Made by a program: the position numbers and the translations under genes. The notes under the pieces were generated by a model, which saw nothing but the letters and a program-made list of their open reading frames with translations, was not told the origin of the DNA and did not search any database. Positions 1 through 11,176 of a stretch of DNA of 64,000 bases are shown one piece after another (position 1 is the first letter of the stretch; each line of letters starts with the position of its first letter). Origin of the DNA: Ottelia alismoides (lineage: Eukaryota; Streptophyta; Magnoliopsida; Alismatales; Hydrocharitaceae); NCBI GenBank assembly GCA_037367405.1, contig JAZKJV010003256.1, forward strand, positions 1,364,001-1,428,000, in the 5' to 3' direction.

Positions 1-169
1 AGATATTGTACTTGTTGTTGGACACATAATGTATGTGGTTGCAATGCGCAAGTTTCTTCATAATAATGAGGGGTGACAATTAAATGGACGATAAGACAAC
101 AACCTAGGGTTTTGTATGTCTCTATAGTCTTGATCTCTCATTGAATGTACATTGGAAGTGACATGTCGA

Positions 170-690
170 TGATGATCGCAATTGTCAAATAATCCTTATA
201 AAAATATAAGAAGATGTTATGGCATACATATGTGCTCTTGACATTTAATCATGAATGTCATGGTTCACTGCATAATGCAGAACGGTAGCTCTATAAGAGA
301 TGATTATTCAAAATGTTTGAATACCTACCTGAACCAAAGTCTTTTAGAGTTTAGATGGATATAGATACGATGAGTGTCATCATTCTACTATCTATACTAG
401 TCATTCATGAAGCTTCAGAATATTCATATTGTATGAATTGAATGAAGCATGTATAAATGTTGAAATGCTCTTATATTGAAATCTTTTAATTTCAACATAA
501 GAGATCCTTTGCCTTAAGAAATGGCTGTTTATAGATGAAAGGAGCGCAGTGGAAGCAATGGGTCGGACCCAAGTAAGAAGGACAATCAAAGAGTTTATTG
601 TACTTCTTTGACTTCCATATAACTTCCAAAGAGTTGGATGACTGCCAATACTGCAATAAGCCAATGTATTGATAATGTGACTATCTAGTC
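170..690 (+). pseudogene. gag: C2 gag remnant with degraded zinc knuckle
   Basis: Around 275-330 the translation (IMQNGSSIRDDYSKCLNTYL) parallels the better-kept C1 gag segment KMQEGTSVRDHVLKMFGYL. At 643-678 a C-x2-C-x4-Tyr-x2-C stretch looks like the CCHC nucleic-acid-binding knuckle, with His changed to Tyr and two stops before the last Cys. Gag would package element RNA into virus-like particles. The reading frame is destroyed and no product is expected. The call relies on comparison with C1 inside this window. Confidence 0.6.
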
Positions 691-1439
691 TATCTAGTAT
701 CCTTAGAGAAGGACTTGGATAGTGCACCGGAGTAATCTACATCTACATTTAATCATTGAAACTGGCTTTCTTATTTGTTAAGATCAAAGTCTAATAATCG
801 TATCTCATTCTTCTCTAACACTTGCAATTGGTTGCATATGTTTTAGAAGACTAGAAAATTTGATCTTAAGGTTTAATAATCATCCACATGGATGCTGATG
901 CAATTGCTGCAACAACCTCTATTGGATAAATAGACTTCATAATTTCAGTGGGAGAACCCTTAGTCTTAAAGAATGTCTCTATGACCTAGATATTAGAATA
1001 CACTCATTGTTTATTTCTAAATGTTGGGAATAAACATGAATTCTGGAACATACCTATCATAAAGTGTTATGATGGATATATTTCAGATAGTAATCTAATA
1101 TCTAGTTGACTCTACTAAATTAGAAATTAATGAATGGTTCATTAGCATTTCTGATAGTGAAAATTAAACCTTTAAAAATCAGTATGAGTATAAAGATCAT
1201 TTGATAATGATCTGACATCAAGCCTTAGACATATGTTTGTTGATGAGATCAATAGACTAGTACGAGATGAAACTTTAGATTGTCTAAATTTTCAAATCTT
1301 ACACACTCATGAATATTGTATTCAAAGTAAAAATGTCCAATACACCCTTCTTTGGGAATGGTGTTAGATACCAAGGTATTCAAGATCTCCTACATATTAA
1401 TGTATATGGATCATCTGTATCATAATGAACATTAATGAT

Positions 1440-1900
1440 ATGTGATATCATTCGATGATTATTTGTGATATGATATTTCTTCCCTTCACCTTAGAAACCT
1501 TTGAAATGTTCAAAGATTTCATAATTTTGGTTTAGAACCAAAGTTTGAAGGAAGATGAAATGAATTTGATCTAACCTAGGTAGCATGTACCGTTAGGTGA
1601 ATTCAAAGAATACCTTATGGAGAAAGGGATATCATTCCTATCTCACTCATCCTAATACACCTAAACTCAATAGAGTTGGAGGGAGATACAATTGGATCAT
1701 GTATGACATGATTTGATCAATGGTGAATATTAGCATAATTATCTCTTAGTTTCCAATATATATATGTAGTAGAGACTACAATATATGTCCTTAATAATGT
1801 TTCATGCAAATTAGCTGGAATCTAGCACAAGAGAGTGCTACTTTATTAGGAAAATAAAGGATGGTGTTGGATACGTATTTTATGACCTTGAGATTCTTAA
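1440..1900 (+). pseudogene. C2 integrase core remnant
   Basis: From 1448 the translation reads SFDDYL then a stop, then YDI, recalling the copia integrase core motif TFIDDYSRYGYIF around its first catalytic Asp. About 45 codons on, near 1590-1630, comes a stretch like GEFKEYLMEKGI, where copia integrases carry GEYxSxEFKEYL. Around 1770-1800 there is ETTIYVLNN, recalling the AxYxLN segment after the core. Stops and frame changes are frequent. The intact enzyme would join element cDNA to the chromosome; this copy cannot. Confidence 0.65.
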
Positions 1901-2149
1901 AAGATTTCATATCTGAGAATGTGATTCTTAGAGGATGAGTCTCTTGAGAATAGAGATGAAAATGAAGTAAGGGAACTCATTTAATCTTGAGAAAAAAATG
2001 GGGCTCCTGAAATTGGAAACTACAAGGACAATTAAAGATGAAGCACTAATACCTCTTCAAATAAGTTTGAGGATGTATTCCATGTGTCAGTTAAGTCTGA
2101 CAATGATCTCACTTCATGTGATGAAGCTTCTAAAGATCATGACATGGAA

Positions 2150-2760
2150 AGATGGATGTTAGCAATAAAGTCTAAAGTAGACTTCATATACAAATATTGT
2201 ATATGGACCCTCAAGGATCCACCTATATGGGTAAGACCCATTAAGGTGTAAACGGATCTTCAAGAGAAAGAGTGAACTTGATGAGAAGGTAGAGACCTTC
2301 AAAGCACGGCTCATAGCCATGAGCTACACTCCGAAGAGAAGACGTCACATGCGATGAGACTTGCTCTTCAATGACCATGCCTAAACCCATCAGAACATTG
2401 CTAACTATAGCTACGCACTTGATTATGACATCTTCAAGATGGAAGTCAAGATTGCATTCCTTTATGAATACCTCTCTGAGGATATTCATATGAAGTAGCC
2501 GCATGGCTTCCTGTTTGAGGAAAGCAAGGTGTACAAGCTAAAGAAACTCCATCTATGGACTCAAATAAGCTTCTTGTAGTTGGAACATTGGATTTGGTGA
2601 AATCATAAATGTTATGGTTTCAGGTAGAATCTTGATGAACCGTGTGAACTTTAGTGGGAGTGCCATTGTATTCATCATGCTAAATGTAGATAATATCCTA
2701 ATCATTCGAAATGATATAAGGATAATAATAAGTGTTTTATAGATGGGCTATACCATACCT
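2150..2760 (+). pseudogene. C2 reverse transcriptase remnant
   Basis: At 2204 the reading begins WTLKDPP, the usual start of the copia reverse transcriptase block, and continues after a one-base shift into IFKRKSELDEKVETFKARL. Later come DYDIFKMEVKIAFL (motif A region, Asp changed) and KVYKLKKLHL. At 2683-2694 the catalytic YVDD box reads NVDN, so the second Asp is lost. The same blocks survive better in C1 (7266-7502 and 6831-7076 on the other strand). Non-functional. Confidence 0.8.
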
Positions 2761-2929
2761 TGAGATATGATCTTAAGGATACCTCTTAGATCTTAGTTCT
2801 GAAGTTGTTCAGAAGCAAGGAAAAGAGGGTATTGGGACCGTCACATTAGTGATATACTTTGAACATATTCCATTTTCTGGAAAATTCCAAGAAAGGCTTC
2901 TTTCCCTTAAGATATGGTACTGACCTATC

Positions 2930-3500
2930 TAAGGGGATAGTACCTCAAAGAGTTGAGAAAGTGAATGCTAAAACTGCTTGCCCTTGTGCATCGGTTATGA
3001 AAAGCTAGATGTATGCTAGATGTATACAAAAGTCAGAGGTCTGTCATGCAGTGGGAGCAGTAAACTGTTACTAATCCTACTATGGAGATAAAATACTTGT
3101 TTGTAGTAATAACAATATCTTAAAAGATGAAAAGACTTTAGAGATAGTGATCTCTAAGTCTTATCTTCAAGAGCTTAAGACTTTATAGATAGAGATCTAA
3201 AATTCTTAACTATAGATACGTTAGGAGATAGAGATCTCTGGGAATAAGGGTATTCTGATAAGGATGATGGAAATACCGGTTATAATGATTATCGAGTTGT
3301 AGTGTCAAGGACACTCTAACTGATAATATCGAATATTGGTTGAATAGATGCAACATTCACATTGGATGCGAGCACTGTTACTAGGATATATGCAAGTGCC
3401 ATGAAAGGACTTGGCATAGTCTCTTGGGAACAGAGTGACTGAACAACTTACCTAGCTATTTTGCTAAATAGCCTATGATTGTCACATGAGTGAGGGTTTA
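2930..3500 (+). pseudogene. C2 RNase H region remnant
   Basis: Between the reverse transcriptase block and the polypurine tract lies sequence in the position of copia RNase H. At 3025-3060 it recalls the C1 wording RLDICHAVGVV (here SEVCHAVGAV). Stops interrupt every frame. The middle (about 3100-3260) contains small internal repeats of the form cttagagatagngatctctaag, which may be local duplications. No function is expected. Confidence 0.6.
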
Positions 3501-3529
3501 AATGATTAGCCCATTAAGGGCTCTTTGGG

Positions 3530-3541
3530 CTAGCGGGAGAT
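3530..3541 (+). other. C2 polypurine tract
   Basis: The short purine-rich run AGCGGGAGAT lies directly before the TGTTGG that opens the 3' LTR. This is where plus-strand DNA synthesis would be primed. Confidence 0.7.
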
Positions 3542-5552
3542 TGTTGGACATGCAAGCCCACGGCGAGCCATTATGCAATAATTGTTATTGCAAATATCAT
3601 TCCCTGATCTGAAATGAAGAAAAACTAATTTGCATAATAGGTCCCTTAGTACAATTAGGGTTATGTACCATGGCCATCTTAATGATCATGCAACTGTTGA
3701 TTCAATTATTGAATCATAGAGGCTGGTGCTTGGATGAATATTTAAAGAGTTAGATCAAGGACCCATCAAGTATCGTCAAATGATTATTAAGAGATGATCT
3801 CCAGCCTGAAAAAGAGATGGCAATCCTTTCTCAGAAGGTTGATATCTAACCGACCTCTTGATGTAGGTCCTCTGCATAGGAATACAGATTCGGAGGTGTT
3901 GGATAAGTTAGGTCAAAGAGTTGACTTAACGAGATCGAGATAACCAAAGACCTATGTCGTATATTGTCACGATATAGGCACACGTCCTCTGACTAGAGAT
4001 AGATGTGTTACTATTTGTCTGAGTATGTACATTTAGCAGACCAATAGGTTGATGACCTAATCAAGGTCTATACACTGATGCGCTAGTGTGCATACAAGGG
4101 CATATGAGTAATACGATTTCTCAAATGGATCATACATGTTCATTTAGTGAACCGAAAGACATGAGCTCACTCATAAGATATTGGGAAGAATCAAATTCCG
4201 TGCACGGTCCTCTCGCTTTGGAAGCTATACTGAATTTGTAGGTTTGATATATACTTTTAGAAAGTATATGATCAACACCTGGGTATGATATATGCTTTTA
4301 GAAAGTATATGATTGATTCCAACTCCCAATAATAAAATGAGAAACTTTATGACAAAACCCTAAAGTAGATAGTGTAAAATTGATCTAATACTTCGGATTT
4401 ATTCTGGGTCTTCCAATATGAAGGATGTACATGTATTATGAATGCCTGAGGGTGATGTGATCATAAACGATTGTATAGCCATGATGCTTCCATTCTCAGG
4501 GAGTGATGAAACGGGTCTGGATTTTAGTGACTCATCTCGGTAGAGAAGTAATTTGATCTTGGTCCAATTATTGGACATTGATCTGAATGTGATTCATATG
4601 CAATGAGACGATTAGATTTGCGATCTTGATTTAATCAAGCATCTATGAGAGGTCCACAAGATCTGGATTTGAGATGTGATCTCAATATCCAAATCACTAT
4701 ACATGGAACAATACAATCGCCATGTCCTTATCTCCAAGTATCTGCGGAGAAAGCGCATTATCCCTGAAAGAGTTCAAGGATAATTTCATTGTTGATATAA
4801 GTATCCGAGCATTGAGAAAATTGATAATTAAATGTGATTTAGTTATCATGAATAATATGAATTTGGTTCATATTATAAGGAGAGTTATCATATATAATTA
4901 AATGTGATTTAGTTATCAAAGATGTGAATAATATGAATGAGATTCATATTATTTGGGCACATGACAATAGAGATCCAAGATGATTAAATGTGATTTATTT
5001 ATCATGGATATGAATAATGTGGATATCACTATCCAAATTATTCATATATATTATAAATGTGATTTATAATGTATTAGAGAGAGCATATTACAATTTATAT
5101 TTGTTGATTAATTATTGATGTGAATTGGATTCGCATTGGATAATTAATTAAAAATGTAAATCACATTTTATTTTGGATTGTGAATATGATTCACAATTTT
5201 CCAATGGCATGATTGCAATGTTCACAAATTAATTACAAATTATTTTTGTTGAATAATTTACAACAAGTGTTGTTGTAAATCTTGGAGATCTCCATGGAAT
5301 AATGTAATCTCATGAGATTACATGAGATTGCCACCAACTCCCATAGGCAATCTTCATTCCATAATCTCCATACTTGATCGATTTAATTTAGGATTGAATT
5401 ATATTAATTTTTCAATATATATTTAATCTTAATTAAATCGATTGTTGTTGTGTTTTTTAGCAACAAGATCATAGCCATTAAAAGAAACACAAATCAATGT
5501 GAGCCATTGGATTTGTGTTGTCCTTGGATTAAGATCCATGGATACCAAAATA

Positions 5553-5560
5553 TTATAAAA
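5553..5560 (+). promoter_or_regulatory. TATA-like box of copia LTR
   Basis: TTATAAAA, followed about 60-80 bases later by a CT-dinucleotide run (5619-5636). The same place in the C3 LTR has TATATAAG (58051-58058), and in the C1 LTR it lies on the other strand near 15281-15290. Likely the core promoter at the U3/R border. Confidence 0.6.
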
Positions 5561-6060
5561 GGAGAGGCTCCCCCTTTACTCTTCTTTACACACACATAAG
5601 TTGGAGACACCAACTATTGCTCTCTCTCTCTCTCTCATTCTCTACACGTCCTCTCTCTCCTTCTCTCATTGTGTCCCTCCACCGTGGAAGCCCTAGAGAG
5701 AGTCGCCATCGCCGCAACGTCGCCGTTATGTAGCCGGATTGCTTGATTATGACTCTTCATCTCATTCGGTGTGCCTCGCTCGTGAAGAAGACGTCGGATC
5801 TCGTGTGAAGAGATCAGGAGATTCGTTGCTCGGATCATCAACATGGATTACGAAGAGTACGCATTTTGTCAGCATGCTCGCAAGCGTCTCCTCCATCGGA
5901 TCGGAGTTGAGACAGGAGGTCTCTTTGTTTAGAGACTCGATCGCAACCACACTTCAAGAGGTAAACCTAATACTTGTTTGTGGTTTAGATGAAATGATCC
6001 GAGAAGTCTTCTTGGATCATGTGGTTTCATCGCATGAAATTTTTTAAATTCCACTACCTT

Positions 6061-6085
6061 GAGCAACTAGTACAACTAGTTGCTC
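6061..6085 (+). other. Conserved stem-loop near the copia LTR 3' end
   Basis: A perfect 11-base inverted repeat (GAGCAACTAGT / ACTAGTTGCTC) with a 3-base loop, 65 bases before the LTR end. The same hairpin is present in C3 (58541-58565), C1 (about 14769-14793) and the unit 2 LTR (about 30127-30151), each with one stem mismatch. It lies in U5, part of the element RNA near the primer site. Confidence 0.7.
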
Positions 6086-6150
6086 CTGATCGCATACGAT
6101 GCGGTCCTCATGCTTCCGTGATGCGCTTAAGGATCTTACCATATCCTTCA

Positions 6151-6710
6151 GATGATGTCACCACGCTTTTGAATCTCCCCAATGATGTGGTATTTCCTTT
6201 CCACGTGCTTGCTCTTTTGATGCGATCTAGGTTCCTTCGCTTGGGCAATGGCTCCCGTGTTATCGCAGAGTAGCGGGACAGGAGTATCAGAGGAAATTAC
6301 GCCAAGTTCCAGAATGAACGCAACCACACCACCTCCTTTGCAGCATTCGACGCGACAATTATTTGGCTTCTATTGTTGAATCGGTCGTAGTGTCCTGCTT
6401 CTTGCTTCTCCAGCTCACAACACCACCATTCAATAGGAACACAAACCCTAATGTTGACTTTTGATCATCAATATCTGACTGTAAGTCCAAATATGTGTAT
6501 CCCAAGACTTAGAGATCACCATCTCCGTAGACCAAGATATAATCTTGCATCCGTCTTTGATACTTGAAAATGTTTTTCACTGCATTCCAATGTCGTTCTC
6601 CGTAGCATGATTGGTAACATCTTACCACTCCCACTGCATGGCAGATATCTAGCCTTGTACACATCACAACGTACATTAGGTTTCCTACAGTTGATGTGTA
6701 GGGCATCCGG
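6151..6710 (-). pseudogene. C1 RNase H domain, cut off by C2 insertion
   Basis: The minus-strand translation gives MPYTSTVGNLMYVVMCTRLD at 6706, the copia 'SxVGSLMYAMxCTRPD' block. It continues through GYTYLDLQSDIDDQKSTLGF and FLLNGGVVSWRSKKQDTTT to a KHVERKYHII-like stretch, with frame changes. It ends exactly where the forward copia LTR ends (6150/6151). RNase H removes RNA from the RNA-DNA hybrid. Stops occur after the first 65 codons and in the AEY region (here AK-stop). Confidence 0.85.
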
Positions 6711-7502
6711 TCATGTCTTTATTTTCCTCAATACTTTGAGGAGCCATCCCTTTAGATAGGTGGATACCATGTCTTAAGGGAAGGAAACCTTTCTTGGAAT
6801 TCTTCATATGGAAATGCTCCAAAATCTTCTTCATGTACCATGTTGTGATAATCCCAAAATCCTTTTTTCTCGATTTCTGATCAGCTTCTGACCCAAGATG
6901 TAAGAGGCTTCTCCAAGATCTTTCATCTCAAAGACATGGGATTGCCAAATTTTAACACTGATCATCATCCGTGTATCATTCCCAATGATAAGGATGTCAT
7001 CTACGTAAAGCGCGATAAACATAATGGCGCTCCCATTAAGCTTCTTGTACACATACGGTTCATCGGGATTCTGCACAAAATCATAACTCTTTTATGGTTT
7101 CATCAAATCTGATGTTCTAGCTACGAGAAACTTGTTTGAGCTCATAGATGGATTTCTTCAGCTTGCATACTTTACTTTCCACAGTTAGGAAAAGCTCTGG
7201 GGCTGCTCCATATAGATATCCTCCTCGAGGTATCCATTGAGGAAAGTCATCTTAACGTCTACCTGCTAGATTTCACAGTTAAGAGATGCATCTATAGCTA
7301 GCAGTGCCCTGGTGGACTTAAGCATAGCCACAGGAGAGAATGTCTCATCATAGTCGATGCCTTCTCTCTGTGTGTAGCCCTTGGTTACGAGCCGTGCCTT
7401 GAAAGTCTCTACTTTCACATCATGTCCCATTTTTCTCTTGAAAATCCATTTACATCCAATGGGTTTTACCCCTTTAGGTGGATCCTCTAGGGTCCATACC
7501 AT
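6711..7502 (-). pseudogene. C1 reverse transcriptase
   Basis: The open stretch 7502-7266 starts MVWTLEDPPKGVKPIGCKWI and continues ETFKARLVTKGYTQ and DYDETFSPVA, the classic copia reverse transcriptase N-terminal half. After a broken stretch, 7076-6831 gives DEPYVYKKLNGSAIMF, then an intact YVDD catalytic box (6996-7007) and EMKDLGEASYILG. The two blocks share a frame but are split by stops in 7080-7265. It would copy element RNA to DNA. Catalytic Asp residues of the YVDD box remain, but the gene is not intact. Confidence 0.9.
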
Positions 7503-8946
7503 TTTTATGCATGGAGTTAATTTCTGACTTCATCCCCAGCATTCATCTATCCATGTCATGATCTGCGAGTGCTTCATCAAATGAAGCTGGATTATTGTCA
7601 GTTTCACTTGACACGTGGAATCCGTACCTTTAGGTGGTGCAACCTCCCTCGAACTCTTTCTAAGAGGAACATGTGTTACATCTTCATTTACTTCCTCAGT
7701 TTCTGGTTCAGGAAACCCTGTATCCATAGGGGATTCAATGGGTTCCTTTACTTCATTTTTGTCTTGACTCTTAATGAAATCATCCTCCATAAATTTTACA
7801 TCTCTTGGGACGAAAACCTTCTGGGTCTTAGAGTCATAAAGCTGGTATCCAATACCATCCTTAACATACCCAATGAAGTAGCACTCATGAGTGCAAGATT
7901 CCATCTTACTTGCCTCCACGTTTTTCGCATGGACCAAGAAACCCCAAATTTTTAAGTTTTTAACACAAGGTTTGGTTCCATACCAAAGATCATGAGGAGT
8001 ATTAGGTATGTATTTGCTAGGAATCTTATTCAGGATATATATTGCAGTCTCTATTGCATATCCCCATAAACTAAGGGGTAAATGTGCTTTACTCGTCATT
8101 GAACGAACCATATCCATGATAGTCTTGTTGCGTCTTTCAGCAACACCATTAAGTTGAGGAGTTCCAGGAGTGAGCTTGGAGACAATTCCATTCTCTTTAA
8201 GGTATTCCTTAAATTCATTTGAGAGGTACTCACCACCTCGTCAGATCGAATCCGTTTAATCTTCTTATCGATTTGGTTCTCCACCAATACCCTGAATTCT
8301 TTGAACTTTTCAAAGGTTTCGTATTTATGGCGTAGTAGGAAGATAAAACCATATCGTGAATGATCATCTATAAACGTCAAATAATATCGATATCATTTCG
8401 GGTCGTAGTACTTAAGGGAGCACATATGTCAGTATGTATTAGGTCGAGAATACCCTCGCATCGTGCAACCTTGTTACGAAAAGGTGTCCTAGTCATTTTA
8501 CCTCGAATATAATGTTCACAGGTAGGCAAAGTCTGAACATGTAGAAAATCTAAGGGTCTATCCTTTATCAATCTATTGATCCTATCAATAGATAAATGAG
8601 CAAGCCTTTGATGCCAAATCATATTCGAATGAGTTCTACCCTCTCTCGTTCTTTTATGGCTTTTATCAGTGGTAGTAACATTCATGACATTTTCATCAAT
8701 ACACGATTCATAGAGTCCATCAGAAGTCAAAACACCATCCACAATATGTTTATCATAACCATTTATGACAAGTTTATTATAGAATAGAAACAAATATCTA
8801 TTTCTAATAAGCTTCGATACATATATAAGGTTCCTCCTGTCTTCCGGTACATAGAGACACTCTTTAAGTAAAAGGACTCTCCCACTGGATAATGATAGCC
8901 TGCAGCTCTCGACGACGACCACTACAATAGTTGCATCAGATACCAT
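7503..8946 (-). pseudogene. C1 integrase
   Basis: Segment 8946-8377 contains HQRLAHLS and later LPTCEHYIRGKM, the HHCC zinc-binding region with the last Cys changed to Tyr. The core follows with MTFIDDHSRYGFIFLL at 8380-8333 (first catalytic Asp). After frameshifts near 8230, 8117-7530 gives MDMVRSMTSKAHLPLSLWGY, YILNKIPSK and IWGFLVHAKN, the C-terminal integrase region, ending in an acidic linker with ESPMDTGFPEPETEE. At least two frame changes are present. The family product inserts element DNA and makes 5-base duplications. Confidence 0.9.
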
Positions 8947-9014
8947 CTAGAGAATGATAGCCTGCAGCTCTCGACGACGACCACTGCAATAGTTGCATCA
9001 GATACCATCTGGAT
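8891..9014. repeat. 62-bp direct tandem duplication inside C1 pol
   Basis: Bases 8891-8952 are repeated at 8953-9014 with only a few changes (for example actacaatag against actgcaatag). The repeat lies between the protease and integrase regions of C1. As 62 is not a multiple of three it adds to the frame disruption. Confidence 0.9.
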
Positions 9015-9997
9015 GACCATCTCCCCTTTATCAAGATTCCTAGTTTCTTAAAATAGACGCAATAAATTGCATACATAAACAGAGCACCAGAATCGATGAC
9101 TCAACTACCTTCTTGTCCAACGAGAAAATTAGTTTCAATGATGAAAGTATATTTCATACATGCTGGAGCTTTACCTTTGTTACTAGACTTCAGGTAATTT
9201 TGGTAGTTACGCTTCCAATGCCCCAGCTTCTTGCAGTGATGACACACATCTGCTTTCTTTGATGCAATCAATGTGGAAGCATTAGAAGATGAGCCAATAT
9301 CTTGACTCTTTTTCTTTCTCTTCTAGGTCGGACCCTTCCGAGAACCTTGCTTCAGACAACACTTTCCTTTGACCTTTGTAACCATTGCACTACTAGAGGG
9401 GCTATCTTTCTTCATCACATCTTCTATAGACTTTAATGCAGCCAATAGCCCAGCATTAGTATAGTTTACTTCCCTCATGTGGAATGTGACCACAAATCTA
9501 TTGAAAGACTTACGAAGTGACAACAGAATGAAGTTAGATCACATATCTGCGTCCATGTCAGCCTCGAGAGTTTCCAACTCAGAAAGGTACCCAAACATTT
9601 TGAGCACATGATCTCTGACAGAAGTTCCTTCCTGCATCTTGTAGCGAATAAGTTCTTTCATGATATTATAACATTGTGTGTGGTTTACATCACCGAACAT
9701 TTCTCTCAGATTCAGCATTATGTCATGGCAAGTGTTCGTATATATATGTTGCTTCTGAAGCACATTGGATAATGAACCCATAATATAACACCTTTCCAAA
9801 GAATGATATCCATTATATTTTTCATTGAATTTAATTTCTTCCGGTGTCAGAGGGTCTGTGTACTTGTCCTTGGATAAATCATACGAGATGCATTCCACAG
9901 ATAGGACAAGATCAAAATTATGGATCTAATTTGAGTAATTTGGTTCGGTCAACTGATTGATCTCAAGGAGCTCGCTGAGTGGGTGCATGGACTTCAT
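9015..9997 (-). pseudogene. gag: C1 gag and protease
   Basis: A minus-strand ATG at 9997 opens MKSMHPLSELLEINQLTEPN, typical of copia gag starts, in frame with the whole region to the protease. One stop follows at the NYSN-stop-IHNF site, probably Trp to stop. Then come CISYDLSKDKYTDPLTPEE, ELIRYKMQEGTSVRDHVLKM and, near 9250-9210, a knuckle CHHCKKLGHWKRNY whose final Cys is Tyr. The retropepsin active site DSGA is at 9094-9083, in frame with the gag start. Stops at about 9538 and near 9320 break the frame. Gag forms the particle; the protease matures it. Confidence 0.85.
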
Positions 9998-11171
9998 TTC
10001 TGAAATTAAGAATGCACTATATTAACATATAAATAATTATATATTCAATTGAAATTCTTTGACTAAGGATTTTAAATCAAATTATTCTTGCCTTTTTAAC
10101 TTTGAAAGTTCATTCCCCTAATCACCTTCAAAGTAAGATATATATTTACCGATATATCTCTAGCAAGAACTGGGATCTCCTTTTCTACCTTAGTTACATC
10201 CCAATAATATGAGAAACTGTAGCTCAAGTAAAAAGAAGCGGGAACACATTCTACCTTGCAAGTCGAACTTGCATTCCCAACTTTGTCTTTAACACCCAGG
10301 ATCACCACCCCTAAGGCGATGTTGACCCGTTGTTAATTGAACCAACCGTCAACAGGAATAACACTCACTATGCGCAATCAAATATCGCCCCAATAATATG
10401 AGGAACATGTATTGGGTTCACTACACATATGGCCTTACTCTTTCGAGAAGCAAAAAGCCTGATACAAATGTGCTTGTATGCAAGAGTTGTCACTTCGGAC
10501 AAGTGTCTCCTACGTACAATCCCTAGCGACGGAACCCTTCGCCTTGACATGAGACCATGGATGTCACTTATGTGATCCTCTACCTCATATTCGAATTTTA
10601 ATTAATTATTATGAATCATATTCATATAATTAATTCTTCCCAGGGAAATATAACTCTATTCATAATAGAGTGTCTTAATTGGATATAATTAATTTAATCA
10701 TATTAAATCAATTATCAATCCAATTTAGTTAACCAACAAACTTGATTGCTACTTGACGGATGATATAATCTAAAAAATGTGTATTATTCAAATTTTAATA
10801 ATTAGAAAAATACACCATGATCTCTTCAAACATTATCCTTTCCTTACCTGTTGTCATGGCCAATACTGACAGGAGTGGGATAGACCACTCACGGAGCAAA
10901 CTGCTACCCCAACGATCCCCGACTAGACACCATATCCGACTCAAGTTAGGATAATACGATTGATCATTTTGTATTTGAGATGATAATCAATCTTTTAACC
11001 GAAGTTATACCATAATATTTATCAAAACCATTTTGACTAATATTATATAAGGATATTTTCTAAACATATCCCCAATCCTATAAAGTAATAAAGTTTTGCA
11101 TGTAGAGATTGTCCTACAACTATTGTAGGATAAACTAGGATTTTCATGAAACATCCACTCAATGGCCTATA
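9998..11171 (-). other. C1 leader, part nearest gag
   Basis: Between gag and solo LTR S1 I see no coding sequence. It is AT-rich, with an inverted-repeat-like patch (gaatcatattcatataatt) around 10607-10640. The minus-strand open frames here (10096-10308, 10368-10550) lack family features. It belongs to the 5' untranslated region of C1. Confidence 0.6.
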
Positions 11172-11176
11172 ATGAT
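11172..11176. repeat. Target duplication ATGAT, left of S1
   Basis: ATGAT here and at 14122-14126, directly flanking TG...CA ends of solo LTR S1. Confidence 0.85.

Larger units (their letters stand above)
1..6150 (+). mobile_element. C2: decayed Ty1/copia element, 3' part (5' end outside window)
   Basis: Forward-strand remnants follow copia order: gag-like sequence, a zinc-knuckle-like stretch, integrase core, reverse transcriptase, RNase H, polypurine tract, then a full 3' LTR. All frames are broken by stops and short indels, many of them C-to-T or G-to-A. The LTR matches the copia LTRs at 14709-17267, 30067-32616 and 45347-58631, so this is the same family as C1 and C3. The sequence just after the LTR is the RNase H region of C1 on the other strand, so C2 appears to have inserted into C1. 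Its 5' LTR and left target duplication lie before base 1. Gag and pol wording resembles Angela/Tork-type copia, but the lineage is not certain. Confidence 0.85.
3542..6150 (+). repeat. C2 3' LTR (copia family, about 2.6 kb)
   Basis: It starts TGTTGGACATG after the polypurine tract and ends CATATCCTTCA, matching the start and end of the CGGAC-flanked solo LTR C3. It has a TATA-like box at 5553-5560, a CT-rich stretch after it, and a conserved stem-loop close to the 3' end. The following bases, gatga, are one half of the expected 5-base target duplication; the other half is outside the window. Short open frames inside (for example 5739-6047) are not supported as genes because they lie across the leader and U5 region and break in other LTR copies. 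Confidence 0.9.

Noticed and set aside
7569..7955. 128-codon plus-strand frame
   Set aside because: Shadow of the C1 integrase on the opposite strand.
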